Shown piece by piece: positions 8,855 through 16,547 of a DNA stretch of 47,938 nucleotides; the first letter of the stretch is position 1; the number at the start of each line of letters is the position of its first letter. Under the pieces are notes generated by a model. That model was not told the origin of the DNA, did no database searches, and was given only the letters and a program-made list of their open reading frames with translations. The DNA lies in NCBI GenBank assembly GCA_903882645.1, contig CAIRXZ010000094.1, positions 1-47,938 on the forward strand, given 5' to 3'. Source of the DNA: an uncultured Acidobacteriia bacterium (GTDB lineage Bacteria; Acidobacteriota; Terriglobia; Bryobacterales; Bryobacteraceae). The translations under genes were made by a program, and so were the position numbers.

Positions 8855-10261
8855 TCACGAGCGGGGAGTTGCCGTCTTCTCCTCTTCGCGCAGCGCGGCG
8901 ATCCGGTTCTGAAGCGTCCGCAGGCTAATCCCCAACATCTCGGCGGCCTGTTTGCGATTGCCGCGCACGTGATCCAGGGTGAGTTTGATGTAGGCCTCTT
9001 CGAGCTTCATAAGTGGCTGGCCGGGCCGCAGCACGATCGGTCCATCGTGGCCTGGCGACTGTTGGGCGCTCCGGCCAAGTCCCGCACCGAAGGCAGGGGA
9101 GGGCAGGTCCGCCAGCCGAATCAAACCAGCGCCTGTGACGATGGCGGCTCGCTCCAAGACATTACGCAGCTCCCGCACATTACCGGGCCAATCGTACCGA
9201 TGAAGAAGATCCAGCACTTCGGCATCGAGTCCTGTAACGCGCGTGCCATGCTTCTTGTTCAGATTCTGTAGCAGGACATCGGCAATCGGCGGGATATCTT
9301 CTTTATGTTCACGCAGCGGCGGAATTACGATCTGGAATACGCTCAACCGATAGTACAGTTCTTCGCGCAAATGCGTCCCGGTGGTTTGGCTTGTGGCGGC
9401 GAGCACCCGGACATCGACCGGAATCTCGCACTTGCCGCCAAGTCTTCGCACCCGCAAGTCCTCAAGAACGCGAAGGAGCTTCGGCTGCGTGGATGGCGGC
9501 ATCTCGCCGATCTCGTCGAGAAACAAAGTGCCTCCGTGAGCCTGTTCAAAGCATCCGGCGGAACGCTCCATGGCTCCGGTAAACGCGCCCTTCTCGTGGC
9601 CGAATAGCTCGCTTTCAATCAGAGCCTCGGGTAAGGCGGCTGCATTGATCGCGACGAAAGGCCCATCGCCGCGGGGACTGCACTTATGGATCTCGCGCGC
9701 CACCAACTCCTTCCCAGTGCCGCTCTCTCCACAGATCAATACGGGCGCCGAAGTGGGCGCCACCTGCCTGATCAGCGAGAAGATCCGCTGCATCGCCGGG
9801 GAAGTTCCAACCAGGTCCCCGAGTACGCCGCGAAGGCTCAGGTCGCGCTGGAGCTCGTCGGTCTTCTGCAGACTTCGTTTGTAGCGAATCGCGCGTTCCA
9901 GAAGAGCTTTGAAGGCGCGCGGTTCCACCGGCTTCTCCAGGAACCAGAATGCCTTGAGGTCATGAACGGCAGAGAGTGCTTTCTCCATGCTGCCGAACCC
10001 GGTGAGCACGATCGCCGGAGTGAGGTCGCCGCGTTCCTTCAGGCGCAGGAGCAACTCAAAACCGTCCATGCGCGGCATGACCAAGTCCGCAACGATAACG
10101 TCGGCGTTGAAGGCAGCAAGCCGTTCCAGGGCTTCCTGCCCGTCGGCGGCGACCTGCGTCTCAAAGTCGCCATCGGAAAGAATGGCAGCCAGGGCGGAGC
10201 GCTGACGCTCGTCGTCGTCGACGATGAGAATCCGGCCCGAAACCGCGGGCAGTCGGGGCAT
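8855..10261 (-). CDS. NtrC-family sigma-54-dependent response regulator
   Basis: A 468-residue activator with the full three-domain plan. The receiver domain (residues ~10-125) has the acidic pocket VDDDE, phospho-acceptor Asp59 (VADLVMP), Thr87 and Lys110. The AAA+ domain has Walker A GESGTGKE at 168-175, the sigma-54 contact loop GAFTGA at 215-220, and Walker B ([13 protein letters not shown]). A Fis-type helix-turn-helix lies at the C-terminus ([19 protein letters not shown]). When phosphorylated such proteins hydrolyse ATP to open sigma-54 promoters. No histidine kinase gene is adjacent, so its partner is unknown; kinases encoded at 21291 and 24994 are candidates. Many genes in this window carry sigma-54-like promoters. 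Confidence 0.96.
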   Translation of the reverse strand: MPRLPAVSGRILIVDDDERQRSALAAILSDGDFETQVAADGQEALERLAAFNADVIVADLVMPRMDGFELLLRLKERGDLTPAIVLTGFGSMEKALSAVHDLKAFWFLEKPVEPRAFKALLERAIRYKRSLQKTDELQRDLSLRGVLGDLVGTSPAMQRIFSLIRQVAPTSAPVLICGESGTGKELVAREIHKCSPRGDGPFVAINAAALPEALIESELFGHEKGAFTGAMERSAGCFEQAHGGTLFLDEIGEMPPSTQPKLLRVLEDLRVRRLGGKCEIPVDVRVLAATSQTTGTHLREELYYRLSVFQIVIPPLREHKEDIPPIADVLLQNLNKKHGTRVTGLDAEVLDLLHRYDWPGNVRELRNVLERAAIVTGAGLIRLADLPSPAFGAGLGRSAQQSPGHDGPIVLRPGQPLMKLEEAYIKLTLDHVRGNRKQAAEMLGISLRTLQNRIAALREEEKTATPRS

Positions 10262-10426
10262 CGGCTCCTATTTTAGCAAGCGGGGCTCAGCTATCCAAAC
10301 CGCAGCCGGCATCGTGCTGAACGAACCTGAGGACATCGAAGCGCTTCAGCGCCCGATCCGGAAAGATGCCGTTCACCGCATCCCGCTCATTAATGCCTTC
10401 GTTTTCCCGCTGTTCGATGTGCAGAC

Positions 10427-11047
10427 TCAATGGTCGGCCTTCCGGGGCGAGAGTAGAGCCAACGCTGGTTTTCGGCGAAGTATCTTCTGCCTGAGATCCG
10501 GCCAGAACTCGGATGCCAGGTTGCTGGCAAAGCCGACCCCGAGTGTGAGAGATCCCTCGGCGAATCCGAGGACCCCCGTGTTGAGCCGCCACGGATACCA
10601 TTGGTTCGAAAGATAGGCGGATCCGTAAGCGCTGCCGAGGCGCCAAATGGACACCGTCTCCGTTCCCCGATCCGTGCGCGTGAGAATTGTGCCGCGAAAC
10701 GCATGTCCCGCGCGGCGCCAGAACCCGCCGCCGCCGGAACGGAAATAGCGGGGATCCTCGTGCAGGGTTGAATCCAAACCAAAAGCGAGGGCATTTTCAA
10801 TTCCAGAGCAGGCGGCGGTCGACGCGAAGCGCTTTCCGTAGCCGGACCCGCCCTGTCCCCATTCCGTTGGGGTATCGGCTTCCTGAAGGATCCCTGCGTA
10901 CGCCGCGTCCCCGATGATCGCCAGTGGGCCGGCGGACTGCTTGATGTGGAAGTCGAGTTTGTCGATCACTCCCAGCGCCATGTACGGCTGAGCGAGTCCC
11001 GTTACGGGAATCGCAAGGACTATGCCGATGACGAGTATCGGACGCAT
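10427..11047 (-). CDS. Conserved secreted protein, function unknown
   Basis: A 206-residue protein with an N-terminal signal peptide (MRPILVIGIVLAIPVTGLAQ). The mature part is rich in Gly, Ser and aromatic residues with short motifs such as GSGYGKRF, EDPRYFRSG and GSAYGSAYLSNQWYP, which suggests an outer-membrane or surface-associated beta-structure. Similar proteins occur across Acidobacteria without a known role. The ATG at 11047 is chosen because it begins the signal peptide and follows an AGGAAGGA ribosome-binding site; an upstream in-frame ATG at 11095 would add a non-hydrophobic extension. Confidence 0.75.
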   Translation of the reverse strand: MRPILVIGIVLAIPVTGLAQPYMALGVIDKLDFHIKQSAGPLAIIGDAAYAGILQEADTPTEWGQGGSGYGKRFASTAACSGIENALAFGLDSTLHEDPRYFRSGGGGFWRRAGHAFRGTILTRTDRGTETVSIWRLGSAYGSAYLSNQWYPWRLNTGVLGFAEGSLTLGVGFASNLASEFWPDLRQKILRRKPALALLSPRKADH

Positions 11048-11067
11048 GGATTGAGATCCTTCCTTTG

Positions 11068-11084
11068 CGCAATTGGGATGCCAG
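11068..11084 (-). promoter_or_regulatory. Sigma-54-like element, position problematic
   Basis: Minus strand CTGGCATCCCAATTGCG matches -24 TGGCA and -12 TTGC with correct GG-N10-GC spacing. A start ~12 bases downstream would fall inside the ribosome-binding site of the gene at 11047, so its use by that gene is doubtful. Confidence 0.35.
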
Positions 11085-11099
11085 TCAAATTGCACCGAC

Positions 11100-11291
11100 T
11101 CAGTGCATAAACCGATAACTGGTTACCCGCCCCCACAGTCCAACCGCCCGCAGAACCCAAATCACGACCGCAACCACAACCACTACGTTCAGAATCGTCT
11201 TGATGCTGGAGGCCATGGGGATGTACGTATTGATCAGCCACAACGCGACGCCGACCACGATCAGCGCGAGGACGATGTATATCAAAGGCAT
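11100..11291 (-). CDS. Thivi_2564-family small membrane protein
   Basis: A 63-residue protein with two membrane helices (PLIYIVLALIVVGVALWLI and ILNVVVVVAVVIWVLRAVGL) separated by NTYIPMASSIKT. The hydrophobic pattern and the NxYIPM...IKxILN motif match the small Thivi_2564 membrane family, whose function is unknown. The ATG at 11291 has AGGAG eleven bases upstream. A longer in-frame start at 11387 would add a charged region unlike the family. It follows a sigma-54-like promoter and sits with other small stress-type genes. Confidence 0.85.
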   Translation of the reverse strand: MPLIYIVLALIVVGVALWLINTYIPMASSIKTILNVVVVVAVVIWVLRAVGLWGRVTSYRFMH

Positions 11292-11318
11292 GTTCTCAAT
11301 TCTCCTGAAACACTCAGT

Positions 11319-11335
11319 AGCAATCCGCTCCCCAG
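11319..11335 (-). promoter_or_regulatory. Candidate sigma-54 promoter of the Thivi_2564-like gene
   Basis: Minus strand CTGGGGAGCGGATTGCT: GG-N10-GC spacing with a perfect TTGCT -12 box and a weaker -24 box. The predicted start lies just before the AGGAG of the gene. Confidence 0.5.
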
Positions 11336-11415
11336 TCGCGGGCAGCGTGCGTTTTGATTTGCGGGAAAGACCAGGGGCCGCAACCACTTCCGACCGGCGC
11401 GCTTCAGCGCCTGAG

Positions 11416-11568
11416 CTAGTTGAAAATCCTGCGTCCCTGAATCAGGCGGATTACCAGCACTACCAAACCAACGACCAACAGGATGTGAATCAGCCCGCCG
11501 GCGGTGTACGAGGTGACCATTCCCAATGCCCACAAAACCAGCAGAATTACGCAGATTGTCCAAAGCAT
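11416..11568 (-). CDS. lmo0937-family small membrane protein
   Basis: A 50-residue protein, MLWTICVILLVLWALGMVTS then a YTAGGLIHILLVVGLVVLVIR segment and a basic end RRIFN. The two-helix layout with LWALG and GGLIHILLV is diagnostic of the lmo0937 small membrane family, often seen near stress genes; function unknown. AGGAG lies eight bases upstream of the ATG. A longer frame continues upstream but its translation is unlike any membrane protein, so the short start is preferred. A sigma-54-like promoter precedes it. Confidence 0.88.
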   Translation of the reverse strand: MLWTICVILLVLWALGMVTSYTAGGLIHILLVVGLVVLVIRLIQGRRIFN

Positions 11569-11594
11569 CGTTTTGCTCCTTCGCAGCGCATGCT

Positions 11595-11611
11595 TGCAAG
11601 CGCGGGTCCAA
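11595..11611 (-). promoter_or_regulatory. Candidate sigma-54 promoter of the lmo0937-like gene
   Basis: Minus strand TTTGGACCCGCGCTTGCA: -24 TTGGA and perfect -12 TTGCA with GG-N10-GC spacing. The predicted transcript would begin a few bases before the AAGGAG ribosome-binding site. Confidence 0.6.
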
Positions 11612-11888
11612 AGCGGCAAGTTGAGTCTACATCGGGACTGCGGGCACCGGCGAACTGCCGGACCGAGAGTCCCCCCAGCGCAAGATGCAGGATCTGCACT
11701 TAGGTGCGGAATCTGCCGCTGGTCAAGCATTCGGCAATGGCGAGCTTTCTGCCCGAACTCCAGGTTGGGGGCGTGTTTTCCCGATTTTCCCGGCGGTCCA
11801 AATGGCGGGTGAGATCGTGTGCCAGGTGAATACGCCGGGCATCTTTCCCCCGGACAATCACCGCCATGCTTTTCGGATGTCCAGGAGC
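11612..11888. other. Divergent regulatory region
   Basis: Part of the 397-base gap between two divergently transcribed genes (lmo0937-like and peptidoglycan-binding). It holds two TGCR-N5-TGC elements at 11686-11698 and 11705-11717 that could be activator sites serving both directions. No gene is supported here. Confidence 0.4.
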
Positions 11889-11905
11889 TTGGCACGATTC
11901 GTGCA
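11889..11905 (+). promoter_or_regulatory. Candidate sigma-54 promoter of the peptidoglycan-binding gene
   Basis: TTGGCACGATTCGTGCA has a perfect -24 box (TTGGCACG), GG-N10-GC spacing and a near-perfect -12 box (GTGCA for TTGCA). It lies 62 bases before the ATG at 11966. This is the best match in the window. Confidence 0.7.
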
Positions 11906-11965
11906 GGCAATCCTGAGGTCGCCGAAAACCCCAGTGGGGTAACCGGGACGACGGAAGAGGTCAGA

Positions 11966-12445
11966 ATGAAAGTGATCGCAGCGGCAACTTGTGGTCTTGC
12001 TCTTGGGCTGTTGTGCCTGAGCCTGGCTCCGATGGTTTCGGCAGCCGATAAACCGGCGGCGCTACAGCAACAGGACATCAAAAACGTTCAACAGAGTCTG
12101 AGCGACAAGGGGTTCTATCACGGGCGCGTCGATGGCGTAATCGGCTCCCAGACGCGAGCGGGCATTCGCGAATATCAGAAATCGGAGAGCTTGCCGGTCA
12201 CCGGACGCCTCGATAAAGAGACGGCCGGCAAACTGGGAGTGGCCCCGGAATCGGTGGGCGGCAGTTTCAAACAGGCGGGGCAAGACGTTGGTAAGGGTGG
12301 CAAGGACATGGGCCACGAGATGAAGAATGGCAGGCCTTTGGCGGCCGGCAAAGAGTTCGGCCAGGAAGTGGGGCACGCGGGCAAGAAGGTTGGACAGGGC
12401 GTCAAGAAGGCTGTTTCTACCGACAGCGAGAAGAAGAATCCCTAA
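11966..12445 (+). CDS. Secreted peptidoglycan-binding domain protein
   Basis: A 159-residue exported protein. A signal peptide (MKVIAAATCGLALGLLCLSL, cleavage near VSAAD) is followed by a PG_binding_1 domain at residues ~37-90 (IKNVQQSLSDKGFYHGRVDGVIG then TRAGIREYQKSESLPVTGRLD), and a Lys/Gly-rich tail with repeated amphipathic segments. The domain binds peptidoglycan, and no catalytic domain is attached, so a structural or envelope-stabilising role is likely. The ATG at 11966 starts the signal peptide and has GAAGAGG upstream. A strong sigma-54-like promoter precedes it. Confidence 0.88.
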   Translation: MKVIAAATCGLALGLLCLSLAPMVSAADKPAALQQQDIKNVQQSLSDKGFYHGRVDGVIGSQTRAGIREYQKSESLPVTGRLDKETAGKLGVAPESVGGSFKQAGQDVGKGGKDMGHEMKNGRPLAAGKEFGQEVGHAGKKVGQGVKKAVSTDSEKKNP

Positions 12446-12617
12446 CCAGTCGATATCGGAGGTCTGGGACCGGGAACGGCCAACTCCGAAGATTCCAACC
12501 GGCATGATCGGGGCGTGTGCGAGATCGCCAATGGAACGGATGCGATTTGGGCAAATGCCCAAATCGCCGCGGGGCGCTGCCAGTTTTCCGGGCGTTTCTT
12601 GGAGACCCTTCGCTATC

Positions 12618-13346
12618 TCAGGTCCCTATCGCTACGGTTCCGAACAGCGCTCCGATGCCCGCGGTCGCCGACATGGCTAAGGCTCCCCAAAACGCGACGC
12701 GCATTGCGCCCAGCGTCACGCGCGCGCCCCCGGCGCGCGCGGCCAACCCTCCAAGAACCGCCAGGAACAACAGTGAGGTCCCTGCGACAAGGGGAATTAG
12801 AAACGCCTCAGGGGCTATGGCTGCGACCGCGAGGGGCATGACCGCTCCAACGGCGAAACTGCCGGCCGACGCCGACGCAGCCTGAATCGGGCGCGCCCTG
12901 AGAGACGCGGAGATGCCGAGTTCATCGCGGGCGTGCGCGCCTAAGGCGTCATGGGCCATCAGTTGCCCGGCAACCTGCTTGGCGAGCGCGGGATCGAGCC
13001 CGCGCTCGACGTAGATCGCCATCAGTTCTCTGCGCTCGCCCTCTTCGTCTGTCTTCAGTTCCGCGCGTTCCAGCTCGAGGTCGGCCTGTTCCGTGTCCGC
13101 CTGTGAGTGCACAGACACGTATTCGCCGGCCGCCATCGACATCGCCCCGGCGACCAGGCCGGCGACGCCCGCGATCACGACGTTGTTGTGAGTCGCGTGC
13201 GCGGCCGCGACTCCGAGCACCAGACTCGCCGTCGAGAGGATTCCGTCGTCCGCGCCCATTACCGCCGCGCGCAGCCAGCCGACGCGTCCGGTGCGGTGTC
13301 GTTCCCTTTGGAGCACGATCCGCGCCACTGCTGCATTTGACGCCAT
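12618..13346 (-). CDS. VIT family iron/manganese transporter
   Basis: A 242-residue membrane protein of the VIT1/CCC1 family. It has the N-terminal signature RAAVMGADDGILSTASLVLGV, then GAMSMAAGEYVSVHSQADTE, a charged cytoplasmic segment rich in Glu (residues ~85-125) that in this family binds metal, and a C-terminal group of membrane helices. VIT proteins move Fe2+ or Mn2+ out of the cytoplasm. The start has AGGGAGAA upstream. It is a stand-alone gene; the upstream 50 bases show no convincing sigma-54 element, unlike its neighbours. Confidence 0.92.
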   Translation of the reverse strand: MASNAAVARIVLQRERHRTGRVGWLRAAVMGADDGILSTASLVLGVAAAHATHNNVVIAGVAGLVAGAMSMAAGEYVSVHSQADTEQADLELERAELKTDEEGERRELMAIYVERGLDPALAKQVAGQLMAHDALGAHARDELGISASLRARPIQAASASAGSFAVGAVMPLAVAAIAPEAFLIPLVAGTSLLFLAVLGGLAARAGGARVTLGAMRVAFWGALAMSATAGIGALFGTVAIGT

Positions 13347-13397
13347 ACTATTCTCCCTACTCGAACATGGAGGCGCCCCGCCGTTAGCCGTGGAGAG

Positions 13398-13736
13398 TCA
13401 ACCTCCCAGGTATTCGACGTGAGCGTACGTGCCCAACCGCGGGTTATAGGCGAGATACCAGCCGATATGGTCGGAGTCCTCGTAGATCACGATCCGATCG
13501 CCAGCCCAGTTCCAGCCCGTGACAATGTAGTAATCGTCCGGGGCAATGTCCCAGTAGAAGTTGTTAAACCAGAACCGTTCTCGATTTCCGCCCCCAAGCA
13601 CGAAGACATGTTGCGGTCCGAAGCCACCGGTGAAGCGCCCGTGGACCCAGGGCTGAGTGAGTTGGTAATGCGGATCGTTGGCGCCGCTGTCATGTCCGAC
13701 CCATTGATCGTTCTTAGCGTGAACGTGCAGTTTCAC
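13398..13736 (-). CDS. Conserved hypothetical protein lacking a signal peptide (possible gene remnant)
   Basis: 112 residues from a GTG at 13736. The sequence is rich in Trp, Tyr, Gly and His (HGRFTGGFGPQHVFVLGGG, FWFNNFYWDIAPDD, WYLAYNPRLGTYAHVEYLG) and belongs to a conserved group seen in Acidobacteria, where members usually carry an export signal; none is visible here and no ribosome-binding site precedes the GTG. It is in the same reading frame as the Gln-rich gene upstream, from which it is separated by one TAG codon at 13782-13784 and 15 sense codons. It may be a 5'-truncated copy expressed, if at all, from the upstream transcript. I am sure of the reading frame, not of the start. Confidence 0.55.
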   Translation of the reverse strand: MKLHVHAKNDQWVGHDSGANDPHYQLTQPWVHGRFTGGFGPQHVFVLGGGNRERFWFNNFYWDIAPDDYYIVTGWNWAGDRIVIYEDSDHIGWYLAYNPRLGTYAHVEYLGG

Positions 13737-13781
13737 CAGGCTGAAGCCGCTCCCCCGACTGTGCGACCGCCGTCCGGTCAG

Positions 13782-14768
13782 CTACAGCGCGACAGTGACC
13801 GCAAGCCCGACGCCCGGATGCCTGCGGTTGTAAAGGTAGTACCCGTCGTCATAACCGATGTAAACGTCATCGGTAGCGTACCAGTTCTCCGCCCAGGATT
13901 CCGGCCAGGGATCCAGGAGCATGAACGAAAAGCCTCCGTACGAGAAGCGCGGATATCCCATGTACATCGTGGGGCGGCTGCGCATCCGAAACCAGTGTTG
14001 GTTCCCGAAAGAGAGGCTGAAGGTGGCCTGCGGAATGAAGTAACCGCCATAGCCTCCACGCTGAGCCCAAGTGCGGTGGTCGGTTTCCCAGTGTTGAGAA
14101 CGACCCTGCTGCCATGTACTGTGTTCCTGCCAGCCGCCCTTCTGTACCCATCCCCGCTTCTGTTGCCACGCGGCGGCCTGTTGCCGCGTACGTTGCGGTT
14201 GCCGCTGTTGCAGAGCCGGCTGGGAACGTTGCGCCTGCTGCTGTTGGGGCTGTGGCCGCGGAGTCTCTTGGGCCCGCCGTTGCTGCGGTTGCTTCTGCTG
14301 TTGCTGTCCGCGTTGAGCCTGCTGCTGTTGCGGCCGCTGCGGCTGAGGCTGCTGAGCCCGCTGCTGCCGTGGCTGTTGAGCGGGCTGTGCGCGCTGCGGT
14401 TGCGGTTGCTTCTGCTGTTGCTGTCCGCGTTGCGCCTGCTGCTGCGGTTGCTTCTGCTGAGGCTGTTGAGCCCGCTGCTGCTGCGGTTGCTTCTGCTGAG
14501 GCTGTTGAGCCCGCTGCTGCTGCGGTTGCTTCTGCTGTTGCTGTTGGTGTTGCGCCTGCTGCTGCGGTTGCTTCTGCTGAGGCTGCTGAGCCCGCTGCTG
14601 CTGCGGTTGTTGAGCGGGTTGTGCGCGCTGCGGTTGCGCCTGCTTACCCTGCTGCTGTTCAGGCTTGCCCTGTTTTTCGTTTTGCTGGTCGTGCTGCGCG
14701 TACGCAGGGACAATCATCCCGAAAAACAGAAACAGGGCAGCGGTACTGGTAGCTCGAACGACTTGCAT
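13782..14768 (-). CDS. Secreted Gln-rich repeat protein
   Basis: A 328-residue protein with a signal peptide (MQVVRATSTAALFLFFGMIV, cleavage near AYAQ). Residues ~30-190 are a low-complexity Gln/Pro/Arg/Lys region with a recurring 13-residue unit (close to QRAQQPQQKQPQQ). The C-terminal ~110 residues are a conserved globular domain rich in Tyr, Trp and Gly (HWFRMRSRPTMYMGYPRF, DPWPESWAENWY, DDVYIGYDDGYYLYNRRHPG) found in many acidobacterial exported proteins. Function is unknown; a basic Gln-rich arm plus surface domain suggests an envelope or matrix role. AAGGAG precedes the ATG, and a sigma-54-like element lies further upstream. Confidence 0.85.
   Translation of the reverse strand: MQVVRATSTAALFLFFGMIVPAYAQHDQQNEKQGKPEQQQGKQAQPQRAQPAQQPQQQRAQQPQQKQPQQQAQHQQQQQKQPQQQRAQQPQQKQPQQQRAQQPQQKQPQQQAQRGQQQQKQPQPQRAQPAQQPRQQRAQQPQPQRPQQQQAQRGQQQQKQPQQRRAQETPRPQPQQQQAQRSQPALQQRQPQRTRQQAAAWQQKRGWVQKGGWQEHSTWQQGRSQHWETDHRTWAQRGGYGGYFIPQATFSLSFGNQHWFRMRSRPTMYMGYPRFSYGGFSFMLLDPWPESWAENWYATDDVYIGYDDGYYLYNRRHPGVGLAVTVAL
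14180..14650 (-). repeat. Gln-coding tandem repeat region
   Basis: Imperfect tandem units of about 39 bases, built of gctgctgcggttgcttctg-like blocks on the plus strand, encoding the Gln-rich arm of the gene at 13782-14768. The most regular copies lie at about 14440-14600. Confidence 0.8.
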
Positions 14769-14803
14769 AGTAATCGTGCTCCTTCTAAGACCGCTATCGG
14801 GTA

Positions 14804-14820
14804 TGCACGCCGATGACCAG
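14804..14820 (-). promoter_or_regulatory. Candidate sigma-54 promoter of the Gln-rich gene
   Basis: Minus strand CTGGTCATCGGCGTGCA: GG-N10-GC spacing with CTGG at -24 and GTGCA at -12, placed so that the start would fall about 25 bases before the ATG and ahead of AAGGAG. Confidence 0.5.
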
Positions 14821-14897
14821 TCCGCCTCAACTGTTCTCCACCGCCTCCGCCGGCCCCCTCGGCTTGGTCTTGTACACCGCGATCGTGGCTTGGCATC

Positions 14898-15524
14898 CTA
14901 TCTCTTGGTTTCGTGGGCAATCGTCCCTTGCGCAGGCGTTTCGCCGCGGGGGGCCGTGACGGCCGCCGGAGCCCTCTCCGTCGGCTTATCCGTCGTCCCA
15001 TAGTCGGCGGCCGCCTCCGAGGCGCAGGAGATATCCCGGGCGCCGGTGTCTTTTAGAGTCGTTTTCGCCCGGTCACACCACTCCTGGCTGTCGCAGTGAA
15101 CGGATAGGAGAATGCCGCCACGCCTGATTCGGCCCGCGTACCGCTTGGCGACGTACTCGGGCAGACGCAGGCCGGCCAGCAGTCCCGCGATCCAACCCAG
15201 CGCCGCGCCGGCGCCGGCGCCAGCCAAAGCAGCCAGCACGGGTCCAGCCGCGACGAGCGCCGCTAGAGAGTTTATCGTGACAGTCTGGATGCAAACGAAC
15301 CAGGCTAACGCAGCGCCAACCATGGCGCCCGCCGCCGTTCCCGTCGCCGCGCCCTCCAAAGCCTTGGTGCGTTTCTCAAGCGCGAAATCCTTTGAGCCTT
15401 GGTTTTCAGATGCAAGGACCGAGACGTCCGTCGCCCGATACCCCGCTTTATGCAGGACGTCGATGGCATCCGAAACGGTTGTTCGATCCGGATAGATTCC
15501 AATGACCGATGTATTCTTTGTCAT
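14898..15524 (-). CDS. ActD-like / general-stress-17M-like membrane protein
   Basis: A 208-residue protein. The N-terminal part (SVIGIYPDRTTVSDAIDVLHKAGYRATDVSVL) is the small alpha/beta domain found in general stress protein 17M-like and ActD-like proteins. A Gly/Ala-rich hydrophobic centre follows (AATGTAAGAMVGAALAWF then AALAGAGAGAALGWIAGLLAG), which looks like two membrane helices, then a conserved region with RIRRGGILLSVHCDSQEW, a soluble domain, and a charged tail. It likely senses or responds to stress at the inner membrane, but no activity is known. The start at 15524 has AAGGAA upstream; an in-frame start at 15581 would add a poorly conserved extension. A good sigma-54-like promoter precedes it. 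Confidence 0.8.
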   Translation of the reverse strand: MTKNTSVIGIYPDRTTVSDAIDVLHKAGYRATDVSVLASENQGSKDFALEKRTKALEGAATGTAAGAMVGAALAWFVCIQTVTINSLAALVAAGPVLAALAGAGAGAALGWIAGLLAGLRLPEYVAKRYAGRIRRGGILLSVHCDSQEWCDRAKTTLKDTGARDISCASEAAADYGTTDKPTERAPAAVTAPRGETPAQGTIAHETKR

Positions 15525-15564
15525 TTCGTGTTCCTTCTTTTGGAAGTGTCGTGTTTGGCGTCTG

Positions 15565-15581
15565 TGCACGATTTGGGCCAA
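15565..15581 (-). promoter_or_regulatory. Candidate sigma-54 promoter of the ActD-like gene
   Basis: Minus strand TTGGCCCAAATCGTGCA: near-perfect -24 (TTGGCCC), GG-N10-GC spacing and GTGCA at -12, 42 bases before the ATG at 15524. Confidence 0.65.
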
Positions 15582-15729
15582 GCGCCGCAGGCCACTGCGC
15601 TGCGGAAATGCCGGTTAGGCGGCATGCGCAGGTGCAAAAGCTGCCTTTGGGGATGCACATTTTGTCGAGCTGACGGGCCGGATGAGACGGTTTGCGCCAG
15701 CCTGGCTTCCATAAGCCTTTTGAATTCAA

Positions 15730-15746
15730 ACGGGGGTAAACGTGCC
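15730..15746 (+). promoter_or_regulatory. Weak sigma-54-like element before the DUF3309 gene
   Basis: AACGGGGGTAAACGTGCC keeps GG-N10-GC and CGTGC at -12, but -24 lacks the TGGC core. The predicted start falls just ahead of the AAAGGAAAG ribosome-binding site. Confidence 0.35.
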
Positions 15747-15774
15747 ACAGGCGGGACCGAAAGGAAAGTGACTA

Positions 15775-15927
15775 ATGTTGCTGATACTTTTGCTCATCGT
15801 ACTGTTGCTCGCGCTGGCGCCTGCCTGGCCGTACAGCAGACGCTGGGGCTACTACCCCAGCGGAACGCTGGGAACGGTGTTGGTGGTGGTGATCGTGCTG
15901 GTGTTGATGGGACATTTGCGCCTGTAA
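15775..15927 (+). CDS. DUF3309 small membrane protein
   Basis: A 50-residue protein: MLLILLLIVLLLALAPAWPY, a centre SRRWGYYPSGTLG and a second hydrophobic helix ending MGHLRL. The WPYSRRWGYYPSG motif between two helices is the signature of DUF3309, a widespread family of unknown function found near stress and envelope genes. AAAGGAAAG lies before the ATG. Forty-eight bases separate it from the CsbD gene, so they may be co-transcribed. Confidence 0.88.
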   Translation: MLLILLLIVLLLALAPAWPYSRRWGYYPSGTLGTVLVVVIVLVLMGHLRL

Positions 15928-15975
15928 ACTGGCCCCACAACCCATTCTGGAACAACTCATTAGTAGGAGACAAAC

Positions 15976-16212
15976 ATGAATTGGGACCAAATCGAAGGCA
16001 AGTGGAAACAGCTCACCGGCTCTGCGCGCGAGCGCTGGGGAAAACTCACAGACGATGACTGGGAAACTATCGCCGGCAAGAAGGACCAGTTGGTCGGACG
16101 ACTTCAGGAGCGTTACGGAATGGCGAAAGCGGAAGCCGAAAAGCAGGCCGACGAATGGTCGCGCGCGCTGAAGCAATCCGAGCGCGAACGCCATGCCGCC
16201 ACGCGCCTTTAG
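15976..16212 (+). CDS. CsbD family stress protein
   Basis: A 78-residue soluble, highly charged protein beginning MNWDQIEGKWKQLTGSARER and continuing WGKLTDDDWETIAGKKDQLVGRLQERYG, the hallmark CsbD sequence. CsbD proteins accumulate under general stress in many bacteria; their activity is unknown. TAGGAG precedes the ATG. It lies just downstream of the DUF3309 gene in the same direction. Confidence 0.95.
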   Translation: MNWDQIEGKWKQLTGSARERWGKLTDDDWETIAGKKDQLVGRLQERYGMAKAEAEKQADEWSRALKQSERERHAATRL

Positions 16213-16547
16213 AAACCACGCCCGGCGCGAATCGCGGGTCTTTGGCGCAGTTTGATGCACACGGGGCCAATGTGGCCCTCACACGGCCGGCACGAGCGCC
16301 GAACCTGCGGGCGGCGGTATCGGGCGTGCTGGGAACAACCTTCACCGGCCGCGCCGCGTGTGATGGTGTTGCCGGTCGATGGTTCCCTTGCCCGGGTATC
16401 GCCTCCCAGCCACGCTCGTAGAGGCGGTCCGCGCCGCCGGCCGGCCGTGGGGTGGGCCAGTTTGGCAAGCCGCGCGGCGCCTGCTGGACGCGTGGCCGTC
16501 GAATTGCTACGCATTGGTCGAATTGGCGAACTAACCCTTCCAAACCT
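16213..16547. other. Intergenic region without a supported gene
   Basis: First half of a 635-base gap after CsbD. Reading frames here have no recognisable motif and no ribosome-binding site. I see nothing else in it. Confidence 0.45.

Noticed and set aside
13419-14816. Long plus-strand open frame opposite the Gln-rich gene, translating to Leu-rich repeats
   Set aside because: It is the antisense of CAG/CAA-rich codons. The minus strand has a signal peptide, a ribosome-binding site and a conserved C-terminal domain; the plus-strand product has none of these.
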